Source: Scylla paramamosain
Taxonomy: Eukaryota > Arthropoda > Malacostraca > Decapoda > Portunidae
Length of the DNA stretch: 64,000 bases
Reading direction: 5' to 3'
Assembly (NCBI RefSeq): GCF_035594125.1
Contig: NC_087166.1
Span: 19,958,766-20,022,765, forward strand
Every line of letters begins with the position of its first letter. Position 1 is the first letter of the stretch. The notes under the pieces were generated by a model. It saw only the letters and a program-made list of their open reading frames with translations, was not told where the DNA came from and ran no database searches. Made by a program: the position numbers and the translations under genes. Shown piece by piece: positions 1 through 15,500 of the stretch.

Positions 1-1
1 C

Positions 2-220
2 AACCAGGATAAAACAAGAAATAATGGGTTCAAACTTGAAAAAAATAGATTTAAAAAAGAGATAGGAAGAAATTGGTTCTCAAATAGAGTGGTAGATGAA
101 CGGAACAAACTCAGTAATTATATTGTTAGTGCTAAGACATTAGGGAGCTTTAAGAGAAGATTAGATGAGTTTATGGATGGGGATGACAAGTGGAAAAAGC
201 TAGGTATATTTCATAGATAG
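2..220 (+). pseudogene. C-terminal end of a CR1/Jockey-type LINE ORF, cut by window edge
   Basis: Frame 2 is open from the first bases to a TAG at 218-220 (72 codons). The peptide carries the tail typical of CR1/Jockey-group LINE polyproteins: a WFSNRVVDERNKL block followed by LGSFKRRLDEFM. That region follows the RT thumb and has no catalytic role. It differs from the tails of families A, B, C and D below, so it is a separate LINE family. The 5' part lies outside the window, so intactness cannot be judged. Sequence after the stop to about 290 looks like its 3' UTR. The family assignment is by eye from motif pattern. Confidence 0.65.
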
Positions 221-299
221 ACTGCCACGTGTAAGCCTGGTGGCTTCTTGCAGCTTCCCTTATTTGTTATGTTCTTAGGTTCTTATACCGTATATATAT

Positions 300-841
300 T
301 GGCGGGACGCTTCCGCCGCCCATATTCCATCCTCTAGTTCCCTGGGACCTGACGCCAGCCTCGATCAAGCACGTGGTGTTAGATCAACCTAAAAACGCTT
401 TGTCTCCAGATGCCAGCCCTGGCCATAACCTGACCCAGCCAACAACCATCCCTACATCCCCCAGTCTATGTCCGCCTTTCCTTGCTGGCTGACATGGAGA
501 GTCGCGTCCAACCATGTATCGGAGGAGGACGTGCGACACGCGGCCAGCTTCAATTTATATTGTATAGTTTTGTATTTCTTTGGTTATCGATACAAAAGTG
601 CTAGAACCAGATTTAACTAGTACATAAAAATGGTGACCGCAGTGGAAGGAGTCGACGCTACAAGTCCTCCTTGCCCACGTGTCCTGCCTGCTCGTCGGCA
701 ACTACTCCAGCCACCTTCATCGCCTCTGGGTAACCTGCTAACCCGTCACCGACGCATTTCTACTAAGCCTTCACCGACACAAGCTGCTAAGCTACTACAC
801 GTCTACAGTGCTTTCTTCAAGCTGCTTTTAGGACCTATTTC
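300..841 (+). other. Unassigned segment with possible LTR-retroelement primer-binding site
   Basis: No recognised gene. At 631-646 the sequence TGGTGACCGCAGTGGA resembles a primer-binding site of arthropod Ty3/gypsy or BEL elements: it starts with TGG, as needed to pair with a tRNA 3' CCA. An ATG overlapping it opens a frame rich in Pro, Arg and Ser that runs into family A sequence near 842. The 300-629 stretch could then be the end of a 5' LTR. No second LTR was found, so this is only a suggestion. Confidence 0.22.
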
Positions 842-1906
842 AGCATCTTCTTTTATAGATTTTTGTGAAACTTTTGCTGTTGCCTTATACATATCAAAAG
901 CTTTTAATAAAGTCTGGCACAAAATTTTGATTTCAAACTATCTTCCTACGCCCTCTATTCTTTTCTTTGTAAATTAATCTCAAGTTTCTTTTCTGACTGT
1001 TTTATTGCTACTGTAGTAGACGGTCACTATTCTCCTAAATCTCTTAACAGTGGTGTTCTTCAGGGTTCTGTCCTGTGACTACTATCACTATTATTCATCC
1101 ATGATATTCTAAACCAAAGTTCTTATCCATTCCCTTCCTTCGCTGATGATACCACCCTACACTTTTCCACATCTTTTCGTATATGTCAAACCCTTCAGGA
1201 AGTAAACAGTTCATGCAGGGAAGCCACAGAACGCCTGACTTCTAATCTCTCTAAAATTTGTGATTGGTGCAGAGGAAACTCAGTTCCTCCATCTACCAAC
1301 TCGACACGGCCTTCCAGAGAACTATCCCCTCTTCTTCAATGACACTCAACTGTCTCCCTCTTTTACACTAAACATCATCGGCCTGTTCTTTGCTTAAAAT
1401 CTAAACTTAAAACTTCACATTTCATCTCTAGATAGAACAGCATTTATGAAGTTAGGCAATCTGAGACGTCACCGTCAGTGTTTTTTTTTTTTTCACCCTT
1501 CCAGCTGCTAATTATCCGTCCATGTGTGCGGTATGCTTCACAGGTCTGGGCAGATTCCATTCACGCCGCTCTTTTAGACAGGGTGGAATCCAAAGCTTCT
1601 CGTCTCATCAAATCCTCTCCTTTAACTGACTGTCTTCAATCTCTTTCTCATTGCCGCAATGTTGCATGTCTTGCTATCTTCTACCGTTATTTTCATGCTA
1701 ACTGGTCTTCTGACCTTACTGATTGCATGCTTCCCCTTCTCCCGCGGCCTCGCTGCACAAGACTTTCTTCTCTCTCTCACCCCTATTCTGTCTACCTCTC
1801 TACTGCAAGGATTAACCAGTATTCTCAGTCATTCATTCTTTTCTCTGGTAAATTCCCTGCCTGCTTCTGTATTTCCACCTTCCTATGACTTATATTCCTT
1901 CAAGAA
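842..1906 (+). pseudogene. Family A LINE copy 1 (RT part), interrupted by a hAT element
   Basis: Plus-strand copy of the dominant LINE. It starts in the RT palm (residues like [19 protein letters not shown] in other copies; here FCETFAVALYISKAFNKVWH) and runs through a degraded GVPQGS and YADD region to the C-terminal block LPASVFPPSYDL. Several stops and frameshifts break it. It stops abruptly at 1906 where CAGGGATGG begins. The next bases expected for the family (ggaggtttca) reappear at 6305 as ggaagtttca, so the element in between is a later insertion. The 5' part is missing, as expected for 5' truncation. Confidence 0.8.
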
Positions 1907-2333
1907 CAGGGATGGCGTATTCGTATTCGAATACATTCAAATACAGTATTTGGGTGTATTCGTATTCGTATTCGAATACTTGTCATATGACATCAAAGTA
2001 TTCACATTCGTATTCGAATACTTGGGAAAAGTATTCGTATTCTTCGAACAATAAGCCGAATAATCTTAAATCCGTCATCAGAAATAATAGTTATTGTTTA
2101 TTCCAAGTTACAAATCTTCGTTCCTTTTTGTCCGACGTGTATAATGGTTCACAAGCGTGGCTGCTGTGACTGTTGGGGTCTGTCGGCCCGGTCTTTGCTT
2201 CTTATCAGTGGTAGGGGGTGTAATAATCCAGGTTCATTGTTGAATTTATTCTCTATTTTGTTGCCCCCCTCCCCCCACCCTATGGAATCCCTGCATATGA
2301 CACGCATTATAGTGCTGCAGAGTTTATCCTGAA

Positions 2334-2766
2334 GGTTTATCTTGAAGGTTACAGACAATGTAAGCTGTACAGTGTATTGTTCAGTCTAATGACAACAGTT
2401 ACAGTTTTGCTACCGTTGTGATGAATCTTTCAGTGTTTAGAATGTGTAGTGATTGCACTGCAAGATATTAGTCGTTATCAGGGGGCAGCATGAGCCTTTA
2501 CAAGCGTCACTGAAAAAGTCCTGCCTGCGCCACTACGGGCTGGGGCCGACCATCACAGGCCCCCGAGATCACAAGAGCCTACAGGCACTATAGGCCAAGA
2601 TGTAATACATGCTGCCCCCTGATAGTAACTAGTACCTTGCAGTGCCATCACTACACATTCTAGATAATCAAAGATTCATCACAACGATGGCTAAACTGTA
2701 ACTGTTGTCATTAGAGTGAACAACACACTGCACAATTTACATTGTCAGTAACCTTCAGGATAAACC
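2334..2766. repeat. Long inverted repeat (about 159-bp arms, 115-bp loop)
   Basis: Arm 2334-2492 is the near-complement of 2608-2766. Landmarks are TTGAAGGTTACAGACAATG paired with CATTGTCAGTAACCTTCAGG, and GGGGGCAGCATG paired with CATGCTGCCCCC. By eye the arms match over most of their length with scattered substitutions. It lies inside the hAT-like element and could be a nested foldback element or part of that element's own structure. If transcribed it would fold into a long hairpin RNA. Confidence 0.8.
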
Positions 2767-3015
2767 GCACTCTCTCTTTATATATAAGAGAAGTTAAATC
2801 TTTAGCAGGATACTAGAAAAGACTTGGCTATTATAATCTGATATAGGTATTTTGTTGTGTTTCTTTCCGTAGAGCTTAGATATATACTTAAATTTTTTGG
2901 AAAACAAATATGTCTTGGTTTGATCGACATGTACAGAATACTGGCATCAGTTGTAAGTTCATGATGTCATTTTACTATTGAATAACTTTATTTATTTATT
3001 TATTATTTTTTCTTC

Positions 3016-6000
3016 TTTTTTTTATGTAGGAGGGACACTGGCCAAGGGCAACAAAAACCCAATAAAAAAAAAAAAAAAGCCCACTGAAGTGCCAGTCCCA
3101 GAAAAGAGTCCAAAGCGGAAGTCAAAAACTGAAGGATAAGTAAGGGTCTTGAAACCTCCCTCTTGAAGGAATTCAAGTCACAGGAAGGTGGAAATACAGA
3201 AGCAGGCAGGGAGTTCCAGAGTTTACCAGAAAAAGGGATGAATGATTGAGAATACTGGTTAATTCTTGCATTAGAGATTTAGACAGAATAGAGGTGAGAG
3301 AAAGAAGAAAGTCTAGTGGAGCGAGGGCGTGGGAGGAGAGGAGGCATGCAGTTAGCAAGATCAGAAGAGCAGTTACCATGAAAACAGCGGTAGAAGACAG
3401 CTAGAGATGCAACATTGCTACGATGAGAGAGAAGCTGAAGACAGTCAGTTAAGGAAGAGGAGTTGATGAGACAAAAAGCTTTTGATTCTACCCTGTCTAA
3501 AAGAGCGGTGTGAGTGGAACCCCTCCAGACATGTGAAGCATACTCCATACATGGACGGATAAGGTCCTTGTACAGAGTTAGCAGCTGGGGGGGATGAGAA
3601 AAACTGGCGGAGACGTCTCAGAACGCCTAACTTCATAGAAACTCTTTTAGCTAGAGATGAGATATGAAGTTTCCAGTTCAAATTATGAAAGACAGACCGA
3701 GGATGTTTAGTGTAGAAGAGGGGAACAGTTGAGTGTCAATGAAGAGGGGATAGTTGTCTGGAAGGTTGTGTCGAGTTGATAGAAGGAGGAATTGAGTTTT
3801 TTGAGGCATTGAGCAATACCAGGTTTGCTCTATCCCAATCAGAAATTTTAGAAAGATCGTTCTCTGGCTTCCCTGAGTGAAGTGTTTACTTCCTGAAGGG
3901 TTGGACGTCTATGAAAAGACTTGGAGAAGTGCAGGGGGGTATCATCAGCGTAGGAGTGGATTGGTCAAAAAGCTGGGTTTAGAAGGTCATTGATAAGAAG
4001 AAGAGAGTGGGTGACAGGACAGAACCCTGAGGAACACCACTGTTAATAGATTTAGGAGAAAAACAGTGATCGTCTACCTCAGCAGCAACAGAACGGTCAG
4101 AAAGGAAACTTGAGGTGAAGTTACAGAGAGAAGGGTAGAAGCCGTAGGAGGGTAGTTTGGAAATCAAAGCTTTGTGCCAGACTCTATCAAAAGCTTTTGG
4201 TATATCCAAGATAACAGCAAAAGTTTCATCAAAATCTCTAAAAGAAGATGACTAAGACTCAGAAAGGAAAACCAGAAGATCACCAGTAGAGCGGGCTTGA
4301 CGGAACCCATACTAGCAAGCAGATAGAAGGTTGTGAAGTGATAGATGTTTAAGAATCTTCCTGTTGAGGATAGATTAAAAAACTTTAGATAGGCAGGAAA
4401 TTAAAGCAATAAGACGGTAGTTTGAGGGATTGGTCACCCTTTTTAGGAACAGGCTGAATGTAGGCAAACTTCCAGCAAGAAGGAAAGGTAGATGTTGACA
4501 GACAGAGCTGAAAGAGTTTGACTAGGCAAGATGCAAGCACGGAGGCACAGTTTAGGAGAACAATAGGAGGGACCCCACCAGGTCCATAAGCCTTCCGAGG
4601 GTTTAGGCCAGCGAGGGCATGGAAACATCATTGCGAAAAATTATAATAGGTAGCATGAACTGGCCAGAGGGTGGAGGAGAGGGAGGAACAAGCCCAGAAT
4701 CGTCCAAGGTAGAGTTTTAGCAAAGGTTTAACCGAAAAGTTCAGCCTTAGAAATAGATGTGATAGCAGTGGTGCCATCTGGTTGAAATAAAGGAGGGAAA
4801 GAAGAAGGAAAGTTATTGGAGATATTTTTGGCTAGATGCCAGAAATCACGATGGGAGTTAGATCTTGAAAGATTTTGACACTTTCTGTTAATGAAGGTGT
4901 TTTTGGTTAGTTGGAGAACAGACTTGGCATGGTTCCGGGCAGAGATATAAAGTGCATGAGATTCTGGTGATGGAAGGCTTAAGTACAGAGACGGGTCTCT
5001 GACAAGGAAACAGTAGCTATTCCAAGAAAAATCAGCAAAATACCTCTTCTGGTCCCCCCAACTAGCAGAGGTAAAACGCCAGAAGCACCTTCGCTTAGGG
5101 GGATCCTGACGAGGGATTGGAGCGATAGGACAAGATACAGATATGAGATTGTGATCGGAGGAGCGAGAAGGGTGACAGCATAAGCACAAGAATTAGAGGC
5201 CAGGAAAAGGTAAAAAATGTTGTATCTCCAACAAGGTCAGGAGTACGAGTAGGGTATAAAACCAATTGCTCTAGGCCGTGGAGGATAGCAAAGTTGAAGG
5301 CTAGTTCACCAGCATGGTCAGTGAAGGGAGAGGAAAGGCAAAGCTGGTGGTGAACATTGAAGTCTCCAAGAATGGAGATCTCTGCAAAAGGGAAGAGAGT
5401 CAGAATGTGCTCCACTTTAGAAGTTAAGTAGTCAAAAAATTTCTTATAGACAGAGGAGTAAGGTGAGAGGTATACACCACAGATAAATTTACTTTGAGAG
5501 TGACTCTGTAGTCGTAGCCAGATGGTGGAAAACTTGAAATATTCAAGAGCCTGTGCACGAGAGCAGGTTACGTCGTTGTGCACATAAACGCAACATTTAG
5601 TTGCCTCAGACACCTTTCAGTGAGTTTCAGTGAGGAAAAGAAGATAGTGGTTTAGAAGAGGAGAGGTGGTGTTCTACAGATTGAAAATTAGATCTTAGAC
5701 CGCGAATGGTGCAGAAGTTAATGAAGAAAAAGTTGAGGGGGGGTGTCAAGACACTTAGGGTCGTTGTCAGACCTGGGGATATTTGTGGTCCCCTCCCCAG
5801 ATGGGGTCTCAGAGACTGGTTTAGGAGTCGCCATGATAATTTTGAAATTTTGAGTGAAGGTGTGTGTGTTATTAGGTGCTTGTAGTTTTGTGTGGAGGAA
5901 GAGAGTTGTCTTTAGAGGGCAGGCTGTGACTGCCCCCTTGTGTTATGAGACACAAAGGAAAACGTTTAGTGAGGCCACAGCTGGATTGAATTATAAGTTC

Positions 6001-6077
6001 ACAGCACCCCCTGATCCAGTGCTTTAGACCTCACTGGGAGTTAATTATCGTTTCGGCAGGTGTCTACTGCCTCCTCC
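3016..6077 (-). pseudogene. Family A LINE copy 2, full length, inside the hAT-like element
   Basis: Near full-length minus-strand copy. The poly-A (T-run 3016-3023) and the conserved 3' sequence complementary to ATGTAGGAGGGACACTGGCC mark the 3' end. The 5' terminus GGAGGAGGCAGTAGACA (complement ending at 6077) is shared exactly with copies 3 and 10. The single ORF (apurinic endonuclease then RT) is split into at least six frames: endonuclease pieces 5095-5613 and 4728-5189, RT pieces 4443-4631 and 3979-4209, C-terminal pieces 3445-3681 and 3279-3548. [11 protein letters not shown] (endonuclease) and GVPQGSVLSPTLF (RT) remain readable. Not functional. Confidence 0.85.
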
Positions 6078-6309
6078 ATGTATCTACCATGTTAGGCTCA
6101 TTTCCGAGCTACCTGCATGAAAACATTTATTTTCAACGAAAGTTATTCTTGGATGCATTCATGAATACTGTCATGAAGTATTTGTATTTGTATTCGAATT
6201 AACAGTACTTCAGTTTATTCGTATAGTTATTTGTATGAATATGAAGAATTAGTGTTCGTATTCGAATACACGGTTCTTATATTCACCCTATCCCTGTTCT
6301 AGAGGGAAG

Positions 6310-7637
<1,328 letters not shown>

Positions 7638-7642
7638 CTTAC

Positions 7643-7736
7643 TGGTAAAATTCCTGCAATATGTTCGGTTTTGCGGCCTTTGATGGTTCTGGTGAAGGCG
7701 TCGAGGTGATCATAACTGAGTCCAACCAGCACATAC
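7643..7736 (-). CDS. Single exon resembling the N-terminal domain of a crustacean ionotropic receptor
   Basis: On the minus strand a 94-bp segment reads [14 protein letters not shown] then [17 protein letters not shown] without a stop. The VGLS...KGRKTEH pattern is one I recognise from the variable N-terminal region of decapod IRs (divergent iGluR-family chemoreceptors of the plasma membrane). It is bounded by a pyrimidine-rich acceptor (TTTCATTACTTAG just upstream) and a good donor (CCA then GTAAGC). Incoming phase leaves one base, outgoing phase is 0. No adjoining exon was found within 7 kb on this strand. It could be a live exon with large introns or an isolated relic. Confidence 0.5.
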
Positions 7737-7754
7737 CTAAGTAATGAAAGGAAT

Positions 7755-10131
<2,377 letters not shown>

Positions 10132-10589
10132 GTAACCATTATCATTCTTTATTAATGTTTATGTGTTCATTCTTTGCCTGATCAAGTTTATCCCTTTATA
10201 TCTATATCTATTTTTTCTTGTTGATGGATGTTTGTCAATTTGTTCCATAGAAATGTGGCTCATGCAACCCTTTCAAATAACGACCTTCTGTTAGGGCTAG
10301 TTGTTGGTATTGATGTTATTATATTACATTTTCTTCTCTTTCTTTTCCTGTTTGTCTGGCCTGTGCGTGCTGAGGTCAGGCGAAAGTGAATATTAGATAG
10401 GTTTATTTAATATTCATATTGGAGGATAAAGAGAGGGATATGTGAATAAGATAGATTGTACATGTTTTCATTATCTATATATTATTATCATTAACCAACC
10501 TCTAAAGTGGAAATGGTAATATTTTGAACTGACTCTGATGCGCTATCCTCCGAAGGCTTGACCAAATATTAATCACAAATCACCATCAC

Positions 10590-11036
<447 letters not shown>

Positions 11037-11285
11037 GAGCAAACGGAAATCACTTTATACGGTTAGCCGACAGTGAGTAAATCTATAATTACACTTTTTT
11101 TTTTTTTCATTACGTAGAATATAATCACGCTTAATTAATTTAAATTATTATTTTTTTCTTTACTCCTATATCGTTACTACATTCAACATAGCATCCAACC
11201 ACTTTTATTTGATTTACTTATTTATTTATTTATTTTATGAGAGGATTCACATTCGCAGCACTGCAAAAAAGATAATGGCAGGTTA

Positions 11286-11448
<163 letters not shown>

Positions 11449-11704
11449 TCAGCGACAATAACCATCAGAACCATAGTGCAGACAATGATAGCTTCCGTTT
11501 TGTTCAACCTGCAAAATGCACCAGAAGAAAATGACTATATGGCAACTTAGGGTTCCCTATGACACGCTCGGGTAGATATTAAAGGCTTCAGTATTTGAAA
11601 GATTTTCAAAGGAAGGAGGCAATGTTTTACTGAATGTTTATTGCTTCGGGTGATAAAACTTTTACGCTTGGTTTGTACTCAGTGTTTTATTGTGCTTCAT
11701 CATC

Positions 11705-12540
11705 ATGCCTGGGAAACATACAAGTCATTATGACATTATTCGAGTAATAGAGATGCATAAAAATGGTGAATCAAATCGGGAAATAAGTAGTCTGACTAGT
11801 GTTAATGAAAAGACAGGGAGTGTGCTTCTGAAATAATGATGTGCTCAGGGAAGCGAAAAGATCCCTCATAACAATCATACTGATAAACGAGCTAAAAATG
11901 TTGTTTGCATCACTGTGCATATCATCAAAAGACAATTACATGCAAAACCTTAGATGGCAGTGAAACAACTAAAAGCACATATCAGAGAGTGATATGGAAA
12001 ACGTTGAACTTCCGTAAAGTGAAACCGCGCATTAAGCCTCATTTAATTGCCAAGTATCATGAAGACTGAGCTTAGTGCAATAGAAGAAAGTTCTTTGGAA
12101 TGACAAAGCCACCTTTTGTATCAGTGACATCAGAGGGATGAAGGTGTGGCGTCCCCCTCAGACGTTGGCATGTAACCCGCACTACACGCGTAAAGCACTC
12201 TTCGTACCTTAGGGTGCATTTAGCTTAAGGAGGCTTGGCTGACCTTGTCAGTCTTCCTAAAAGTGGGACTGCGAATAGTGATGTCTATCTTAACATCCTC
12301 AAGAATCATCTAGCAGACTTTTGCAGTTACTGGCACCGACATCTTTCAAGATCTCGGTAACACCGCAAAAAATCGTCAGAGGATCGCTCCATTCGAATGA
12401 AGTGGACTTTATTGAAGGCTGGCCAGCACAGATTCCAGATACATCACCAACTGAAAATTTGTGGGCAATAGTAAAAACAAGGCTTCGAGATGAAAATACA
12501 TCCGCCTTTCCAAAACTTGAGGCGGCTTTTCGAAAGGTAT
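11705..12540 (+). pseudogene. Tc1/mariner-type transposase remnant
   Basis: The start MPGKHTSHYDIIRVIEMHKN, then REISSLTSVNEKT, looks like the N-terminal helix-turn-helix of a Tc1-like transposase. Downstream VLWNDKATFCISD matches the VLWSDES...F block around the second catalytic Asp. VWRPP follows, then at 12400-12500 GWPAQIPDTSPTENLWAIVK matches the WPxQSPDLNPIENLW block holding the third catalytic acid. Frameshifts separate these blocks and stops occur after each. The 3' end is cut at 12540 by insertion of family A copy 3, and no continuation is seen beyond 15798. Terminal inverted repeats were not identified. Confidence 0.75.
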
Positions 12541-15500
12541 TTTTTTTTTTTTTATGTAGGAAAGACACTGGCCAAGGTCAACAAAAATAAAATAAAAAAA
12601 AATGCCCACTGAAATGCCAGTCCCATAAAAGGGTCAAAGCAGTGGTCAGAAATTGATGAATAAGTGTCTTGAAACCTCCCTCTTGTAGGAATTCAAGTCA
12701 TAGGAAGGTGGAAATAGAGAAGCAGGCAGGGAGTTCCAGAATTTACCAGAGAAAGGGATGAATGATTGAGAATACTGGTTAACTCTTGCGTTAGAGAGGT
12801 GGACAGAATAGGGGTGAGAGAAAGAAGAAAGTCTTGTGCAGCGAGGCCGCGGAAGGAGGGGAGGCATGCAGTTAGCAAGATCAGAAGAGCAGTTAGCATG
12901 AAAATAGCGGTAGAAGACAGCTAGATATGCAACATTGTGGCGGTGAGAGAGAGGCTGAAGACAGTCAGTTAGAGGAGAAGAGTTGATGAGACGAAAAGCT
13001 TTTGATTCCACCCTGTCTAGAAGAGCAGCATGCGTGGAACCCCCCCCCCCCAGACATGTGAAGCATATTCCATACATGGACGGATAAGGCCCTTGTACAG
13101 AGTTAGCAGCTTGGGGGGGTGAGAAAAACTGGCAGAGACGTCTCAGAACACCTAACCTCATAAAAGCTGTTTTAGCTAGAGATGAGATGTGAAGTTTCCA
13201 GTTCAGATTATAAGTAAAGGGCAGACCGAGGATATTCAGTGTATAAGAGGGGAACAGTTGAGTGTCACTGAAGAAGAGGGGATAGTTGTCTGGAAGGTTG
13301 TGTCGAGTTGATAGATGGAGGAATTGAGTTTTTGAGGCACTGAACAATACCAAGTTTGCTCTGCCCCAATCAGAAATTTCAGAAAGATCAGAAGTCAAGC
13401 GTTATGTGGCTTCCCTGCGTGATATGTTTATCTCCTGAAGGGTTGGACGTCTATGAAAAGACGTGGAAAAGTGCAGGGTGGTATCATCAGCGTAGGAGTG
13501 GATAGGACAAGAAGTTTGGTTTAGAAGATCATTAATGAATAATAAGAAGAGAGTGGGTGACAGGACAGAACCCTGAGGAACACCACTGTTAATAGATTTA
13601 GGAGAAGAACAGTGACCGTCTACCACAGCAGCAATAGAACGGTCAGAAAGGAAACTTGAGATGAAGTTACAGAGAGAAGGACAGAAACCATAGGAGGGTA
13701 GTTTGGAAATCAAAGCTTTGTGCCAGACTCTATCAAAAGCTTTTGATATGTCCAAGGCAACAGCAAAAGTTTCACCAAAATATCTAAAAGAGGATGACGG
13801 AACCCATACTGGCGATCAGACAGAAGGTTGTGAAGTGATAGATGTTTAAGAATCTTCCTGTTGAGGATAGATTCAAAAACTTTAGATAGGCAGGAAATTA
13901 AAGCAATAGGACGGTAGTTTGAGGGATTAGAACGGTCACCCTTTTTAGGAACAGGTTTAATGTAGGCAAACTTCCAGCAAGAAGGAAAGGTAGATGTTGA
14001 CAGACAGAGCTGAAAAAGTTTGACTAGGCAAGGTGCAAGCACGAAGGCACAGTTTCGGAGAACAATAGGAGGGACCCCATCAGGTCCATAAGCCGTCCGA
14101 GGGTTTAGGCCAGCGAGGGCATGGAAAACATTATTGCGAAGAATTTTAATAGGTGGTATGAAGTAGTCAGAGGATGGAGGAGAGGAAGGAACAAGCCCAG
14201 AATCGTCCAAGGTAGAGTTTTTAGCAAAGGTTTGAGCAAAGAGTTCAGCTTTAGAAATAGATGTGATAGCAGTGGTGCCATCTGGTTGAAATAGAGGAGG
14301 GAAAGAAGAAGCAAAGTTATTGGAGACATTTTTGGCGAGATGCCAGAAGTCACGAGGTGAGTTAGATCTTGAAAGGTTTTGACATTTTCTTTTAATGAAG
14401 GAGTTTTTGGCTAGTCGGAAAACAGACTTGGCATGGTTCCGGGCAGAAATATAAAGTGCATGAGATTCTGGGGATGGAAGGCTTAAGTACCTTTTGTGGG
14501 CAACCTCTCTATCATGTATAGCACGAGAACAAGCTGTGTTAAACCAAGGTTTAGAAGGTTTAGGGCGAGAAAAAGAGTGAGGAATGTACGCCTCCATGCC
14601 AGAAACTATCACCTCTGTTATGCGCTCAGCACACAAAGACGGGTCTCTGACACGGAAGCAGTAGTCATTCCAAGGAAAATCAGCAAAATACCTCCTCAGG
14701 TCCTCCCAACTAGCAGAGGCAAAATGCCAGAGGCACCTTCGCTTAGGGGGATCCTGAGGAGGGATTGGAGTGATAGGACAAAATAAAGATATGAGATTGT
14801 GATCGGAGGAGCCCAACGGAGAAGAAAGGGTGACAACATAAGCAGAAGGATTAGAGGTCAGGAAAAGGTCAAGAATGTTGGGCGTATCTCCAAGACGGTC
14901 AGGAATACGAGTAGGGTGTTGCACCAATTGCTCTAGGTCATGGAGGATAACAAAGTTGTAGGCTAGTTCACCAGGATGGTCAGTGAAGGGAGAGCCAAAG
15001 CTGGTGGTGAACATTGAAGTCTCCAAGAATGGAGATCTCTGCAAAAGGGAAGAGGGTCAGAATGTGCTCCACTTTGGAAGTTAAGTAGTCAAAGAATTTC
15101 TTATAGTCAGAGGAGTTAGGTGAGAGGTATACAGCACAGATAAATTTAGTATGAGAGTGACTCCGTAGTCGTAGCCAGATGGTGGAAAACTCGGAAGATT
15201 TAAGACCGTGGGCGAGAGAGCATGTTAAGTCCTTGCGCACATAAACGCAGCATCCAGCTTTGGATCGAAAATGAGGATAGAGAAAGTAGGAGGGAACAGA
15301 GAAGGGGCTATTGTCAGTTGCCTCAGACACCTGAGTTCCAGTGAGGAAAAGAAGATGAGGTTTTGAAGAAGAGAGGTGGTGTTCTACAGATTGAAAATTA
15401 GATCTTAGACCGAAAATGTTGCAGAAGTTAATGAAGAAAAAGTTGAGGGGGGTGTCAAGACACTTAGGGCTGTCGACAGAAATGCAGTCCGACCTGGGGA

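Larger units (their letters stand above)
1907..6296. mobile_element. hAT-like non-autonomous DNA transposon with 8-bp target duplication
   Basis: Both ends carry the inverted terminus CAGGGAT (1907 onward, and its complement ending at 6296), followed by sub-terminal clusters of GTATTC/GAATAC (about a dozen in 1915-2045, fewer in 6180-6280). The flanks are ttcaagaa (1899-1906) and ttctagag (6297-6304). This is an 8-bp duplication with two mismatches, the length hAT transposases make. Removing the nested family A copy (3016-6077) leaves about 1.3 kb with no transposase frame, so it would rely on a transposase supplied in trans. hAT membership is inferred from terminus and duplication length, not from a protein. 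Confidence 0.65.

Noticed and set aside
12531..12545. Target-site duplications for full-length family A copies 3, 10 and 2
   Set aside because: Flanks were compared by eye at both ends and no convincing direct repeat was found; it may be absent, very short or decayed.
14496..14786. Open frames antisense to family A, recurring in several copies (14496-14786, 40477-40767, 32724-33011, 15416-15765, 41523-41705)
   Set aside because: They are the complement of the conserved EN-RT ORF and 5' UTR. Recurrence comes from copy number, and there is no independent motif.
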